Shown here: positions 20,346 through 28,832 of the stretch, piece by piece
How the letters are laid out: every line of letters begins with the position of its first letter
Numbering within the stretch: the first letter of the stretch is position 1
Source of the DNA: Iodobacter fluviatilis
GTDB taxonomy: Bacteria > Pseudomonadota > Gammaproteobacteria > Burkholderiales > Chitinibacteraceae
Direction: 5' to 3'
Length of the DNA: 64,000 bases
NCBI RefSeq assembly: GCF_900451195.1
Contig: NZ_UGHR01000001.1
Coordinates: 434,001-498,000, forward strand
The notes under the pieces: model-generated
Told to the model about the DNA's origin: nothing
The model's input: the letters and a program-made list of their open reading frames with translations, nothing else
Databases searched by the model: none
Program-made: the position numbers and the translations under genes

Positions 20346-20364
20346 TGGCACCTATGAGGTTCTC

Positions 20365-21174
20365 CTACTTGGACACCTGCTTTAACTGTTGCAACGCTTC
20401 TGGCAGACGTACACCAAAGCCGAGCAGCAGCAGGTCATCCATCACTACAATTTTCTTGTTTTTGGCCGCAGGGGTCTGAGCCAGTCCTGGCATGGCGAGT
20501 ACTTTTTCTAGGCCGCCAAGGTTTTGGACTGACATTCCCGACAGCACAATGACATCCGGCTGCAGCGCGGCGATGCTTTCCATGGACAGCGGTTTGTAGC
20601 CCTGTTGTTTGGCCAGTACATTGTTTAAACCGGCTAATTTCAAGATGGCGTCGGCAGTGGTTTCATTGCCAGCGCCTTCGGGGCTGCCACTGCGGCTGAT
20701 CAGGAGCAGGGCGCGGGTGTTGCTGGCCGGGGCTGCAATGACATCACGCTTTAGCTTGGCCACGATGCTCTTGCCTTTTTCTTCCTCGTGTAAAGCGCTG
20801 GCGATGCCGGTGATGCGTTTTTCCAGTGCGGCCAAATTAGGCGCGCTTGGCAGCACAATCACAGGCACCCCGGTGCGTTGTAGCTTTGCCAACGCTTCCG
20901 GCGGGCCAGCCTGATCAGAGGCCAGAATCAAGTCAGGCTTTTGCGACAGCACGCCTTCCACCGAAAAAGCGCGGTAGTAACCTACCTTGGGCAATTTATT
21001 GGCTGCAGGCGGGTAAACGCTGGATTGATCCACCGCTACCAGCCGCGCTTCAGCGTCCAGTGCGTAAACGATCTCTGTGATGGGGCCGCCTAAGGTCACG
21101 ATTTTCTTTGGGGCAGCGGCCAGTGCAGGTTGAAGCAGCGTCAGTAAAACAGACGTGATAAGCCATTTTTTCAT
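20365..21174 (-). CDS. hmuT: Heme ABC transporter, periplasmic binding protein
   Basis: It receives heme from the outer-membrane receptor and delivers it to HmuUV. The 269 residues include a signal peptide (MKKWLITSVLLTLLQPALAAA) followed by IVTLGGPITEIVYALDAEARLVAVD, typical of class III binding proteins of the FecB/BtuF type. The heme-ligating Tyr expected in such proteins may be in SSVYPPAA or VGYYRAF. It follows hemS with only 4 bp between them, so the two are certainly co-transcribed. Confidence 0.94.
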   Translation of the reverse strand: MKKWLITSVLLTLLQPALAAAPKKIVTLGGPITEIVYALDAEARLVAVDQSSVYPPAANKLPKVGYYRAFSVEGVLSQKPDLILASDQAGPPEALAKLQRTGVPVIVLPSAPNLAALEKRITGIASALHEEEKGKSIVAKLKRDVIAAPASNTRALLLISRSGSPEGAGNETTADAILKLAGLNNVLAKQQGYKPLSMESIAALQPDVIVLSGMSVQNLGGLEKVLAMPGLAQTPAAKNKKIVVMDDLLLLGFGVRLPEALQQLKQVSK

Positions 21175-21178
21175 GGGA

Positions 21179-22225
21179 TCAGCCTGCCAAAGGGGTGCTA
21201 CAAAGATCGCACATCAGCTTGCGCCATTCTGGCAACTCAGGCACGCCTGGTTTTCTTACGCCAAAGAATTGCACAATCAGCTCACCACCTTCGGTGTAAA
21301 CCTCAAGTGAGGTCACCCAGCCGTCGCTGGTTGGCTTATTCACCACCCAGCATTCGCTGATGGCGGTGGTGTTGAGGTGCAGATTAAACATCGGGTCCAG
21401 AATATTGAACCAAGGGCCGGTGCGTAATAATTTTTCTACCGGGCCAGAGTGGATTTGAACCATGCCACGGTTGCTGACAAAGCACATAATCGGCAGTTTT
21501 TCGGTAGCAGCGCGCTGCAGCATGATTTCTGTGGCATCAATCGCCACGCGTTGTGCCAGATCATCCCCTGCTGCTTTTAAGGCGGCTAGGCGGGTGACTT
21601 TATGCTTGCCCAGCATAGGGAAAAAGCCGTGGGTATCGGTCAGGCTAAGCCAGTGCTCGCGCAAGGCTGCGTTATCCTGGCAATCGCCACGGCTGGTGTC
21701 GATGGGGTAAGCCTCAATTTGCATGGCTGGGATTTCAGCTGCGGCAAACTGGCTGACACAGGCATCGTAGCCGGCAGCATCGCTTTTTTCAGTTAAGTAA
21801 ACTTTATGAACGGCCTCTCCAGCGCCATCAAAAAACTGCACGCTGCGGCGGCCGTTTTCATTCACGGCAAAAGCATGTTTCCAGTAGCTAAAAAACATCC
21901 GCAGGTCGATATCTTTACCCAGCACCATGCCTACTAGGCCTGTTGCGTGGATTTCCTCATAGCGGCCATGGCGCTCGTGCACACACCAGTCATTGCGGCT
22001 GAGCACCATCACTTCGCCTAAGTTTTGCAGCTGGATAAAAATCTCCTGTGGTGTGCCGGTGAGGGCAATTGCTTCTACGCCGCATTGCGCCGCAACCAGC
22101 TCGGCTTCAGATACTTGCAGGCGGGCCGCGCGATCACGGGCGCGAAGTTTAGGCTCGGCCGCAGCCAGCGCTTCGTAGTTGGCTTTCAGTACAGCGTTGC
22201 GTTCCTGGGTAGAGAGTGCGTGCAT
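21179..22225 (-). CDS. hmuS: Hemin-degrading/trafficking factor, HemS/HmuS family
   Basis: A 348-residue cytosolic protein with the duplicated HemS fold: each half has a segment like NDWCVHERHGRYEEI (first half) and SNRGMVQIHSGPVEKLL (second half). Members bind heme after import and pass it on or help release the iron. It sits between the receptor and hmuT. The 430-bp gap upstream (22226-22655) separates it from the receptor gene and holds repeats only. Confidence 0.94.
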   Translation of the reverse strand: MHALSTQERNAVLKANYEALAAAEPKLRARDRAARLQVSEAELVAAQCGVEAIALTGTPQEIFIQLQNLGEVMVLSRNDWCVHERHGRYEEIHATGLVGMVLGKDIDLRMFFSYWKHAFAVNENGRRSVQFFDGAGEAVHKVYLTEKSDAAGYDACVSQFAAAEIPAMQIEAYPIDTSRGDCQDNAALREHWLSLTDTHGFFPMLGKHKVTRLAALKAAGDDLAQRVAIDATEIMLQRAATEKLPIMCFVSNRGMVQIHSGPVEKLLRTGPWFNILDPMFNLHLNTTAISECWVVNKPTSDGWVTSLEVYTEGGELIVQFFGVRKPGVPELPEWRKLMCDLCSTPLAG

Positions 22226-22286
22226 GGTGTGTCCTTATTGATCGGTTGATATGGCTTTGGGCGGGGGCACCTTAGGTGCTCTAACT

Positions 22287-22328
22287 AAAGTCAAAAAGAT
22301 TTTTTAAGTGTCTTCGGCAAGTTGATTA
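22287..22328 (+). repeat. R1-family repeat, 5' fragment
   Basis: Only the first 40 or so bases of the R1 element remain: AAAGTCAAAAAGATTTTTTA followed by a degenerate GTGTCTTCGGCAAGTTGATT. This indicates decay or truncation at this site, in the receptor-hmuS gap. Confidence 0.6.
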
Positions 22329-22367
22329 CAAAGAGCACAGAGAAAAACAACTCAGGAGCTAAGTTTT

Positions 22368-22440
22368 TATAGGGTGCACAACGACGTAGTCGCTCTGCAC
22401 CGAAATCGGTGCGCAAGAAAAACGACTTGCACACCCTATA
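22368..22440. repeat. R3-family palindromic element, copy 1 (73 bp)
   Basis: It is bounded by TATAGGGTG and CACCCTATA, perfect inverted ends. Inside are ACGAC/GTCG and GCACCG/CGGTGC (loop AAAT) hairpins. A second copy with the same ends and inner stems but a longer loop lies at 40673-40758. It is small, with inverted ends and no coding capacity. Confidence 0.7.
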
Positions 22441-22570
22441 AAAATCAAACCCAATCTTGTTAAGTTGACAGGATTGAGATTTAAGCCCCGTGCAACTAGC
22501 CGTGATGAAACGCCAGATTATTTAGGCTTCAGAAATACTTAAAACACAATGGAAAATGTCTTAATTCAAA

Positions 22571-22633
22571 GCCTGTTTTTCTCCTTGAAACTTCGTGTTC
22601 TCTGTGGCCTCCGTGTTTCAAGGTTTGGGTTTT
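22571..22633. repeat. R2-family short dispersed repeat
   Basis: Contains TTCGTGTTCTCTGTGG, CTCCGTGTTTCAAGG and TTTGGGTTTT, the word order of the R2 family. It lies immediately downstream of the heme receptor gene. Confidence 0.6.
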
Positions 22634-22655
22634 CCTGAACAACATACGCTAGCTT

Positions 22656-24791
22656 TTAAAACCGCCAATCTGCCGACACCCGCACATTGCGGCCCGGTTG
22701 GCTGTAGCGGTCCAGCGTGCTGCTGTTGGCGGCTAAAAAGCGCACATCGCTGTCTATCCAGTATTTTTGATCGGCAATATTAAATACGCCGCCGGATAGT
22801 TTTAGATCCTTGATGGGGGTCCACCAGAGGGCTAAATCGACGGTGCCATAGCCGGGTGATTTGAAATAGCTATCCTTGGATACTCGGGTTTTGGCGCTGG
22901 CGGCGGTGAGCAGCGCGTTGCCGCCCCATTGCTCCTTGCTGTATTCAAGGCCAAACACTGCTTTTAATGGTGCAACGCTGTCGAGTGATTCGTCAGTATC
23001 TTCATTACGGCCAACCGTCCAGGCCATATTGCCCCATGTACGCCAGTCTTTATTGATCTGCCAGTGGGCACGGCTTTCTGCTCCGTAGATACGGACACGG
23101 CTTTGGTTTTGACTTTGGAAGGTGATATTGGTACCGGGTACGCATAGTGGGTTGCCGGGGCAGGAAATGCTGACTTGTTCGATAAAATCTTTGTAGCGAT
23201 TATCAAAAGCCGTGAAACTGCCGCCCACTGTGCTGTTGCCTAAGCGTGCGCCCAGCTCTACACCACGGCTGGTTTCCGGTTTTAAATCAGGATTAGCAAT
23301 GGCGGCATAGCCCATGGGCGATACATAACTGCTGTTCAGCTCCATTGCACTTGGGGCACGAAAGCCTTCGCTATATTGGCCAAACAGGGTGATTTGCTCG
23401 GCGATTTTCCAGCTGGCGGCCAGCTTAGGCGATACCTTGGCGTCATCCAGCGCAACGGCCTTGCCACCCTGGCTGATAAATTCTGCGTCAAGCTTAGGGC
23501 GCAGTTTAAAGGCGTCATAGCGCAGTGCCGGGGTCAGCGTAAAGCGGCCTTCATCCCAGCCCATCTCATTTTGGGCGTAAATACCCCATTGGGTGGTTTG
23601 GGTTTTAGGGACATCACGCACAGGGGCGATGGTGCCGGTGCGCAGGGCGGCTAAATCATTTTGTAGCCACTCACCGCCAAGGGTCCAATGTTGGCTGATT
23701 GGGCCTGCGATGCGTTTTTCGATTAAGCCTGAGATGCCCACCATATCCTGATCATAAATAGATAAGCGCTGCCAGCTGGCTACATTGCGCCGCTGTTGTG
23801 TGGAGGTTTGCTCATTATTCTGGGTTTGGTAATACAGCTTGGCTTGGGCCGCGTCGATCAATCCTTGCGACGCTGCGGTATAGCTGTAATCCAGCGATAC
23901 GCGGCTGCGGGTCTGGATATCATTGGCCTGGCTGCCAGTAATCGACGGCGTCATGGGGGCGCCAATATCGGTGTAAACCGTGGTATCTACTTCGCTGCGA
24001 TAGTTTTCTGCTGCCATGGCTAGCTTGTGGCCGTTTTCAAAGTAGTGCTCTACCTTTGCCAATACGCTGCGTTTATTGGTGTCTTGCGGATTAGCCGTGG
24101 TGCGGCGGTAATCCTGGCTATCAACTGTGCCCTGGGTTTCATACTCATGGCCTTTGCGCTGAGCTGCTTGCAGCAGCCAGAAAGTATCCTGATTAAATGC
24201 ACCGGCCACGGCGGCTTGTACGCTCAGTCCCTGATCGCTGCTGTCGTAATCTGATTTAACCTGGCCCGCAAAATGGCCTCGGCCACGCAGCATGTCGCTG
24301 GGGGACGTGGTACGCAGCCCAACCACTCCGCCCAAAGCATCTGAGCCATACAGCGTAGATGAAGGGCCACGTGCCACTTCGATGGCGCTGAGCTGGCTGA
24401 AATCAACCTGATCGCGGCCACTATTCAGATAGGCCCCAAAAGAAAAAGCATCGGGCAGGCGTATGCCATCCACCAGCATCAGCACCCGGTTGCCCTCTAA
24501 GCCACGCACATTCACGCTGGATAAACCGTAGCGGCCATTGCGGCTGATATTAATGCCTGGCTCCTCGCTGGCTAAATCGCGGTAATTCTTGATAAAGCTG
24601 CGATCCAATTCGGAGCGATCGGTGCTGCTGACCGATGGCGGCAATTCATCGAGTTTTTTATCGGTACGCGTTGCGGTGACCACCACAGGCTCTAACTGAG
24701 CGGCGGGGGCAGAATTACTACTGTTTGCGAATGCGCTTTGCAAGGTGGCGGCTAAAAGAGTGAGCGCGATAGCGTGAGTGCGGCGTTGCAT
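22656..24791 (-). CDS. TonB-dependent heme receptor
   Basis: An outer-membrane heme receptor of 711 residues from ATG 24791 (AGGA upstream; the frame is open to 24905 without family sequence). Signal peptide MQRRTHAIALTLLAATLQSAFA; TonB box within EPVVVTATR; plug motifs INISRNGRYGLSSVNVRGLEG and RGPSSTLYGSDALGGVV. In the barrel the paired motifs FRAP and NPDL, diagnostic of heme/hemoglobin receptors, occur in order, and the C-terminus is aromatic (RVSADWRF). It heads the minus-strand heme operon, with a Fur-box-like site about 140 bp upstream. Confidence 0.95.
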   Translation of the reverse strand: MQRRTHAIALTLLAATLQSAFANSSNSAPAAQLEPVVVTATRTDKKLDELPPSVSSTDRSELDRSFIKNYRDLASEEPGINISRNGRYGLSSVNVRGLEGNRVLMLVDGIRLPDAFSFGAYLNSGRDQVDFSQLSAIEVARGPSSTLYGSDALGGVVGLRTTSPSDMLRGRGHFAGQVKSDYDSSDQGLSVQAAVAGAFNQDTFWLLQAAQRKGHEYETQGTVDSQDYRRTTANPQDTNKRSVLAKVEHYFENGHKLAMAAENYRSEVDTTVYTDIGAPMTPSITGSQANDIQTRSRVSLDYSYTAASQGLIDAAQAKLYYQTQNNEQTSTQQRRNVASWQRLSIYDQDMVGISGLIEKRIAGPISQHWTLGGEWLQNDLAALRTGTIAPVRDVPKTQTTQWGIYAQNEMGWDEGRFTLTPALRYDAFKLRPKLDAEFISQGGKAVALDDAKVSPKLAASWKIAEQITLFGQYSEGFRAPSAMELNSSYVSPMGYAAIANPDLKPETSRGVELGARLGNSTVGGSFTAFDNRYKDFIEQVSISCPGNPLCVPGTNITFQSQNQSRVRIYGAESRAHWQINKDWRTWGNMAWTVGRNEDTDESLDSVAPLKAVFGLEYSKEQWGGNALLTAASAKTRVSKDSYFKSPGYGTVDLALWWTPIKDLKLSGGVFNIADQKYWIDSDVRFLAANSSTLDRYSQPGRNVRVSADWRF

Positions 24792-24928
24792 ACTGATTCC
24801 TGATAAATGCCTGCGATTGAAGTCATCACTGGCGGCGTAGACCATGGGCGCGAAGTGTTGCTGAAGGCTGCGGTTTGAAATTGCGATGCGTACTGAATAG
24901 GGCATGCAATAAGCACAACTATCGTAAC

Positions 24929-24947
24929 AATAGTCATTCTCATTATC
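24929..24947 (-). promoter_or_regulatory. Probable Fur box of the heme receptor operon
   Basis: Read on the minus strand the site is GATAATGAGAATGACTATT, 13-14 of 19 matches to the classic Fur box. It lies upstream of the receptor gene, as expected for iron-repressed heme uptake. Confidence 0.65.
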
Positions 24948-25268
24948 AATGGAATTTTACCTAAAATAGCCATGTGTAAGATGCTTTCACTTCTTGTAAA
25001 AATATAGGAGGGGTTTTAAAACGGGTAAAAAGGGTTCAGATCATGGCGAGGCAAGCTGTTGATACCTCGTTTGTCTTGCGTGGCCTGTTGGCGGTTTATT
25101 CTATATTTTTCAATTAGTTAAATAGGTGGTTGTGGCTGCTGGTTTAGCGTTTTTAAATGAATCATGGCCGTTTTTAGGCACTTTTTTACTGCAGGCAGAA
25201 TATTTAAATGGTCTTAATCTTGATGTAAATCATCATATGAGTAAGTTGGGCTGGCCTTCTTTTTTTGT

Positions 25269-25287
25269 GTTAACGATAATCATTATC
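25269..25287 (+). promoter_or_regulatory. Strong Fur box upstream of hutW
   Basis: GTTAACGATAATCATTATC matches the 19-base Fur consensus at about 17 positions and contains the perfect palindrome GATAATCATTATC. It lies 23 bp before hutW, so ferric Fur would repress the anaerobic heme-degradation genes. The stretch 24948-25268 has no gene I can support. Confidence 0.85.
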
Positions 25288-25309
25288 GATAAAATAAAAG
25301 GCAAACCCA

Positions 25310-26599
25310 TTGCAAACCCTTATTTCAGAACCCAATAAAACCCAAGCTATTGCCACTGCCTTTAGTCAGCGCCGGGCCTTAATGCCTTTCTGGGGGCAGC
25401 AAGCGCTGGATGCCGAAGCATGGCCTCTTGCATGGCAAGAGATGAATCAAACCCCTTTGCCTGCGAATTCTTTGGCCTATGTGCATATTCCTTTTTGCGC
25501 TAATCGTTGCGTATTTTGTGGTTTTTATAAAAACGCATGGAAAGAAGAGCATGGCACTCCCTATGTAAACCGGGTGATTGCAGATTTGCAGCATGCTGCA
25601 GCCAGCAGAGTGTCGGGTGGCTCGATTGCTGCCGTGTATCTGGGCGGCGGAACACCTACAGCACTATCCGGGCCGGATCTGGCGCGCTTGCTGCGTGCCT
25701 TGCAGCAGTATTTGCCGCTGACTGATGATTGCGAAATCACCGTAGAAGGGCGCATTTCGCATTTTGATCGCGCCAAAATCGACGCTTGCCTTGCGGCAGG
25801 GGCGAATCGTTTTTCGATAGGCGTGCAAACTTTTCATACCCCGCTGCGCCGCCGTTTAGGCCGCAAGCATGGTGGAGAAGAGGCGGCCGCCTATTTGGCT
25901 GCACTGGCTGCCGGGCAAGAAGCCGTAGTCGTGGCCGATCTGATGTTTGGCCTGCCTGGGCAAGATGCAGCCATCTGGGCGAATGATCTGGATGTGGCGC
26001 TGGGCTTGGGCTTAGATGGCATTGATGTTTATGCCTTTAATTTGTTTCCCGGCCTACCCATTCAGCGCATGCTGGAGAAAGGCGTGTTCCCACCGATGAG
26101 TGGCTTGCCCACGCAGCTGGGTTTTTACCAAATGGCGCTGGATCGCTTTGCCGCAGCGGGTTGGCAACAGCTCTCAAACAGCCATTTTGGCTCGGGCCAA
26201 GGGCGAGAGCGTAATCGCTATAACTTAGCGATTAAATCAGGCCATAGCTGCTTGGCTTTTGGCTCGGGCGGGGGCGGTAGCCATGCAGGCTATGCCTATT
26301 CCATTGAGTCTGATTTAGAGCGCTATCTGGATGCCGCATCGCCCGCAATCGCCCGTGTCTCCCGCTCAGACCCAAGCCAGCACTGGGTTGCGGCTTTGCA
26401 AGGCAGCATCGAAATTGGCCAGATCGATGCATCTCTTTTACCCGTCGCCTGCCTGCCCCTGCTGCAAAGCTGGCAACAGCAGGGCTTGATTACGCCGCTG
26501 CAAAATTCACTATGGCACATCGCCCCACTGGCCCGTTTCTGGGGGCCAAGCATGGCGCGGGCTTTGGTGGATTACTCTGTTGTAAAACCCAAATCCTGA
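25310..26599 (+). CDS. hutW: Heme anaerobic degradation radical SAM methyltransferase
   Basis: ChuW/HutW opens the heme ring without oxygen, using a methyl from SAM and releasing iron and a linear tetrapyrrole. The 429 residues contain the [4Fe-4S] motif CANRCVFC (CxxxCxxC), then GGGTPTALSG and a HemN-like barrel (MFGLPGQD). TTG 25310 is taken as start (AAAGG upstream); the next ATG, at residue 25, would cut off conserved sequence. The last codons and stop lie within an R2 repeat (26583 onward), so the C-terminal tail may be repeat-derived. Order hutW-hutX-chuY matches the E. coli chuWXY operon. Confidence 0.94.
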   Translation: MQTLISEPNKTQAIATAFSQRRALMPFWGQQALDAEAWPLAWQEMNQTPLPANSLAYVHIPFCANRCVFCGFYKNAWKEEHGTPYVNRVIADLQHAAASRVSGGSIAAVYLGGGTPTALSGPDLARLLRALQQYLPLTDDCEITVEGRISHFDRAKIDACLAAGANRFSIGVQTFHTPLRRRLGRKHGGEEAAAYLAALAAGQEAVVVADLMFGLPGQDAAIWANDLDVALGLGLDGIDVYAFNLFPGLPIQRMLEKGVFPPMSGLPTQLGFYQMALDRFAAAGWQQLSNSHFGSGQGRERNRYNLAIKSGHSCLAFGSGGGGSHAGYAYSIESDLERYLDAASPAIARVSRSDPSQHWVAALQGSIEIGQIDASLLPVACLPLLQSWQQQGLITPLQNSLWHIAPLARFWGPSMARALVDYSVVKPKS

Positions 26600-26632
26600 A
26601 CCACAGAGAACATGGAGTTTCACGGAGGAAAA
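26583..26632. repeat. R2-family short dispersed repeat (inverted), overlapping the hutW stop
   Basis: AAAACCCAAATCCTGAACCACAG and GTTTCACGGAGG are the reverse complement of the R2 word order. The repeat begins four codons before the hutW stop and supplies the TGA. Confidence 0.65.
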
Positions 26633-26671
26633 TATCAATTTAAAAGTATTTTTTTGAATTTGTTTTAATTT

Positions 26672-26965
26672 CAGCAAACAACAAAAAAATGTAATGGCCG
26701 CGCTCTTTGCATAGGGCTTTTTAAAGTCCCCTTGAAACACGCCGGAGCGAGGAACAAACGGGGCGGGGTTTCGGCCAGGGAGCGAGGCAGCGAGCCAATC
26801 CCGCCTGCCGCCGACTCGATTGTCCGCAGCGTAGGGGCCTTCGTGTTTCGTGGGGCGGCCTTCTTTGGCTTCGTTTCTTGGCCGTTCAAGAAAGGAAGGC
26901 CCCTGCGGTGGCTAACCGCTCCAAAACCAACGTGCCGAAGGCACTAAAAAGGTCTTTTTGACTTT
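26672..26965 (-). repeat. R1-family dispersed structured repeat, copy B
   Basis: A full-length copy, inverted relative to copy A, between hutW and hutX. A long-range stem pairs CCCCTTGAAACACG (26728-26741) with CGTGTTTCGTGGGG (26842-26855). It is closest to copy C in sequence and, with it, yields a look-alike 71-72-codon open frame that I regard as spurious. Confidence 0.85.
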
Positions 26966-27074
26966 GCTTAATACATATCAGGTGAAACTCGTCTTACACA
27001 ATTTACATCGCATGGCATTGGCATTGGCCTGACTGAATGCTTTTGCCATTTTTATTTAACTTTTGGAACAAACT

Positions 27075-27572
27075 ATGAACAACACCCAATCCTTACGTGA
27101 ACGTCTTAGCAAAAATCCCGGCGTGGTGCTGGAAGGCTTAGCCGCCTCTGCTGCACTGCCTATGAATGAGGTGATTGAATGCCTGCCTGCTGCAATGTGG
27201 CAGCGCCTTGCCGGTGAAAAAATGGCTGAGTTATTACTGGACATGGCCAACTGGGGCGATGTGACGGTGATTATGCACAGCAGCGATGTGATTATGGAAT
27301 TCACCGGGCCGATTCCTGCGGGGGAGTTCAGCCACGGGTTTTTTAATTTGCCTGGGCCAACCGGCTTGCACGGGCATTTAAGGGTGGGCAATTGCGCTGC
27401 AATTTACGTAATAGAGCGCCCCTTTATGGGCCGCGATACAGCCTCTGTGCTGTTTACCAATCACGAGGGGGGCGTGATGTTTAAGGTGTTTTTAGGCAGG
27501 GATAGCAAAGGAGAAATCTCAGCCAGCCAGCTTGAAGCACTGCATCGGTTTTTTGAAGTCGCGGCTGTCTAA
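27075..27572 (+). CDS. hutX: Heme utilization cytosolic carrier protein
   Basis: HutX/ChuX binds heme in the cytosol and hands it to HutW or a storage partner. The 165 residues from ATG 27075 (GGA upstream; a TTG at 27063 would add four) match the family: RERLSKNPGVVLEGLA at the start, then MANWGDVTVIMHSSDVIMEF and GPTGLHGHLR. It is separated from hutW by 475 bp filled with repeat copies, so co-transcription is possible but interrupted by structured DNA. Confidence 0.92.
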   Translation: MNNTQSLRERLSKNPGVVLEGLAASAALPMNEVIECLPAAMWQRLAGEKMAELLLDMANWGDVTVIMHSSDVIMEFTGPIPAGEFSHGFFNLPGPTGLHGHLRVGNCAAIYVIERPFMGRDTASVLFTNHEGGVMFKVFLGRDSKGEISASQLEALHRFFEVAAV

Positions 27573-27671
27573 AAAGCATGATGCGCATTATTTGGGCTAC
27601 TAGAGGAGGAGGGAATGCTGTAATGTTTAAATGATGATGATTGTTATTTACAATTTTGAAAGGCCATTCAA

Positions 27672-28313
27672 GTGATACACGATGTATTGATTTTTGGCGC
27701 CAGCCGCGGGCTAGGATTATGCCTTGCCAGGGCCAGTGTGCTGCGCGGTGAAAAGGCGGCCGCCATGGTCAGGCCGGATAGCGATACTGCCGCTTTAAGC
27801 GAGCTGGGTATGACCTTGATTAGGGGGGATGCTTTCAGCCTAGATGACTGCATCGCCGCCATTCAACAGGCTGGCGCAAAACGGGTGATCAGTGTTTTGG
27901 GCGGTAAAAATGCAGCAGGGCAGCGGATTGATGCCCTAGGCAATTTAAATGTGATCGAGGCTATAGAAGTGGCTGCACCTCAGGCAAGGTTTTTACTAGG
28001 CACGTCTTTGGGCTGTGGCGATCAATGGGATTCATTAGCGGAAGGGGCTCAGCGTATGTTGGGCGAGGCAATTAAAGCTAAAAATCAGGCCGAACAGCGC
28101 TTAGAGCAAAGCGCTTTAACTTGGATGATTGCAAGGCCTGCAGGCCTGAGTCATCAGCCCGCCACCGGCCAGTATCGAGTGCTGGCAGGGCGCGATGATG
28201 CGGGCAATTATTTGCCCAGAGCAGACGTTGCCAGTGCCATGCTAGAAATCTTTGCCGAGGATGAGCGCCTCTATAAAGCGTGGACCATTCTGGGGCCGGC
28301 AGATCCTGCTTGA
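27672..28313 (+). CDS. chuY: NAD(P)-binding protein, probable anaerobilin reductase (ChuY-like)
   Basis: A 213-residue NmrA-like Rossmann protein: the dinucleotide motif FGASRGLGLCLA at the N-terminus, VRPDS after strand 2, and a single-domain fold like biliverdin reductase B. In E. coli chuWXY the third gene encodes the NADPH-dependent reductase of anaerobilin, the product of ChuW, and the same order here supports that role. Without context I would call it only an SDR-type oxidoreductase. GTG 27672 has GAAAGG upstream. Just before it a weak Fur-like sequence is seen but not claimed. Confidence 0.8.
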   Translation: MIHDVLIFGASRGLGLCLARASVLRGEKAAAMVRPDSDTAALSELGMTLIRGDAFSLDDCIAAIQQAGAKRVISVLGGKNAAGQRIDALGNLNVIEAIEVAAPQARFLLGTSLGCGDQWDSLAEGAQRMLGEAIKAKNQAEQRLEQSALTWMIARPAGLSHQPATGQYRVLAGRDDAGNYLPRADVASAMLEIFAEDERLYKAWTILGPADPA

Positions 28314-28376
28314 TTCTACTTAACACTTGAAGGCTGGGCACAGCCCAGCTGCCGCTCATTTATAAGCATGAATCTT

Positions 28377-28738
28377 AGGGCGGGTGTAACCCCATGTGTG
28401 CAAACCAAAATAAAAAAGACCATTTTAGTGCCTTCGGCACGTTGATTTTGGAGCGGTTGGCCACCGCGGGGGCCTTCCTTTCTTGAACGGCCAAGAAACG
28501 AAGCCAAAGAAGGCCGCCCCACGAAACACGAGAACCCCTTCGCTGCGGACAATCGGGTCGGCGGCAGGCGGGATTGGCTCGCTGCCTCGCTCCCTGGCCG
28601 AAACCCCGCCCCGCTTGTTCCTCGCTACGGCGTGTTTCAAGGGGACTTTAAAGCCCTATGCAAAGAGCGTGGTTATGGTTTTTCGTTGTTTGCTAATGTA
28701 AAAGCAAAATGGTTTGCGCATATGGGGTGTAGTCCGCC
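28377..28738. repeat. R5-type inverted repeat arms flanking R1 copy C
   Basis: The left arm (28378-28407) and the reverse complement of the right arm (28710-28738) share CCCCAT, then GCAAACCA, with about 16 of 18 inner matches, and GGCGG outside. The arms bracket the whole R1 copy C, as if R1 were inserted into, or forms the core of, a larger inverted-repeat element. Confidence 0.55.
28410..28694 (+). repeat. R1-family dispersed structured repeat, copy C
   Basis: A full copy between chuY and the ChaN gene. Visible stems are GTGCC/GGCAC, GCGGT/ACCGC, the outer GGCCTTC/GAAGGCC around the inner TTTCTTG/CAAGAAA, and a long-range stem of CCCCACGAAACACG (28517-28530) with CGTGTTTCAAGGGG (28631-28644). 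A 71-codon open frame on the minus strand is a by-product. Confidence 0.85.
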
Positions 28739-28790
28739 GTTTTCCCTGGTATTTCATGCCCAAACTAGACGGGTTTCACCCGCCCTAAGA
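28721..28790. repeat. R5-family GC-rich inverted repeat
   Basis: TCCGCCGTTTTCCCTGG is followed by GACGGGTTTCACCCGCCC. Related word pairs (GGCGGGT...ACCCGCC) occur at 38725-38805 and 48258-48320. Confidence 0.5.
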
Positions 28791-28832
28791 GATTCACAGA
28801 TTTGTCACCACCATTCATTTGCTAAGGCACAC

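Noticed and set aside
25126..25338. 70-codon frame starting at GTG, overlapping the start of hutW
   Set aside because: No ribosome site, AT-rich low-information sequence, covers the Fur box, and overlaps hutW. No family recognised.
26732..26947. 71-codon frame on the plus strand within R1 copy B, and its near-twin at 28425-28640 on the minus strand
   Set aside because: Both lie wholly inside copies of the same non-coding repeat; the similarity is due to the repeat. They lack a convincing ribosome site or conserved start.
27633..27652. Fur-like sequence before the chuY-like gene (GATGATGATTGTTATTTAC)
   Set aside because: About 13 of 19 matches in AT-rich DNA is near the chance level, and the gene is probably in the hutW transcript.
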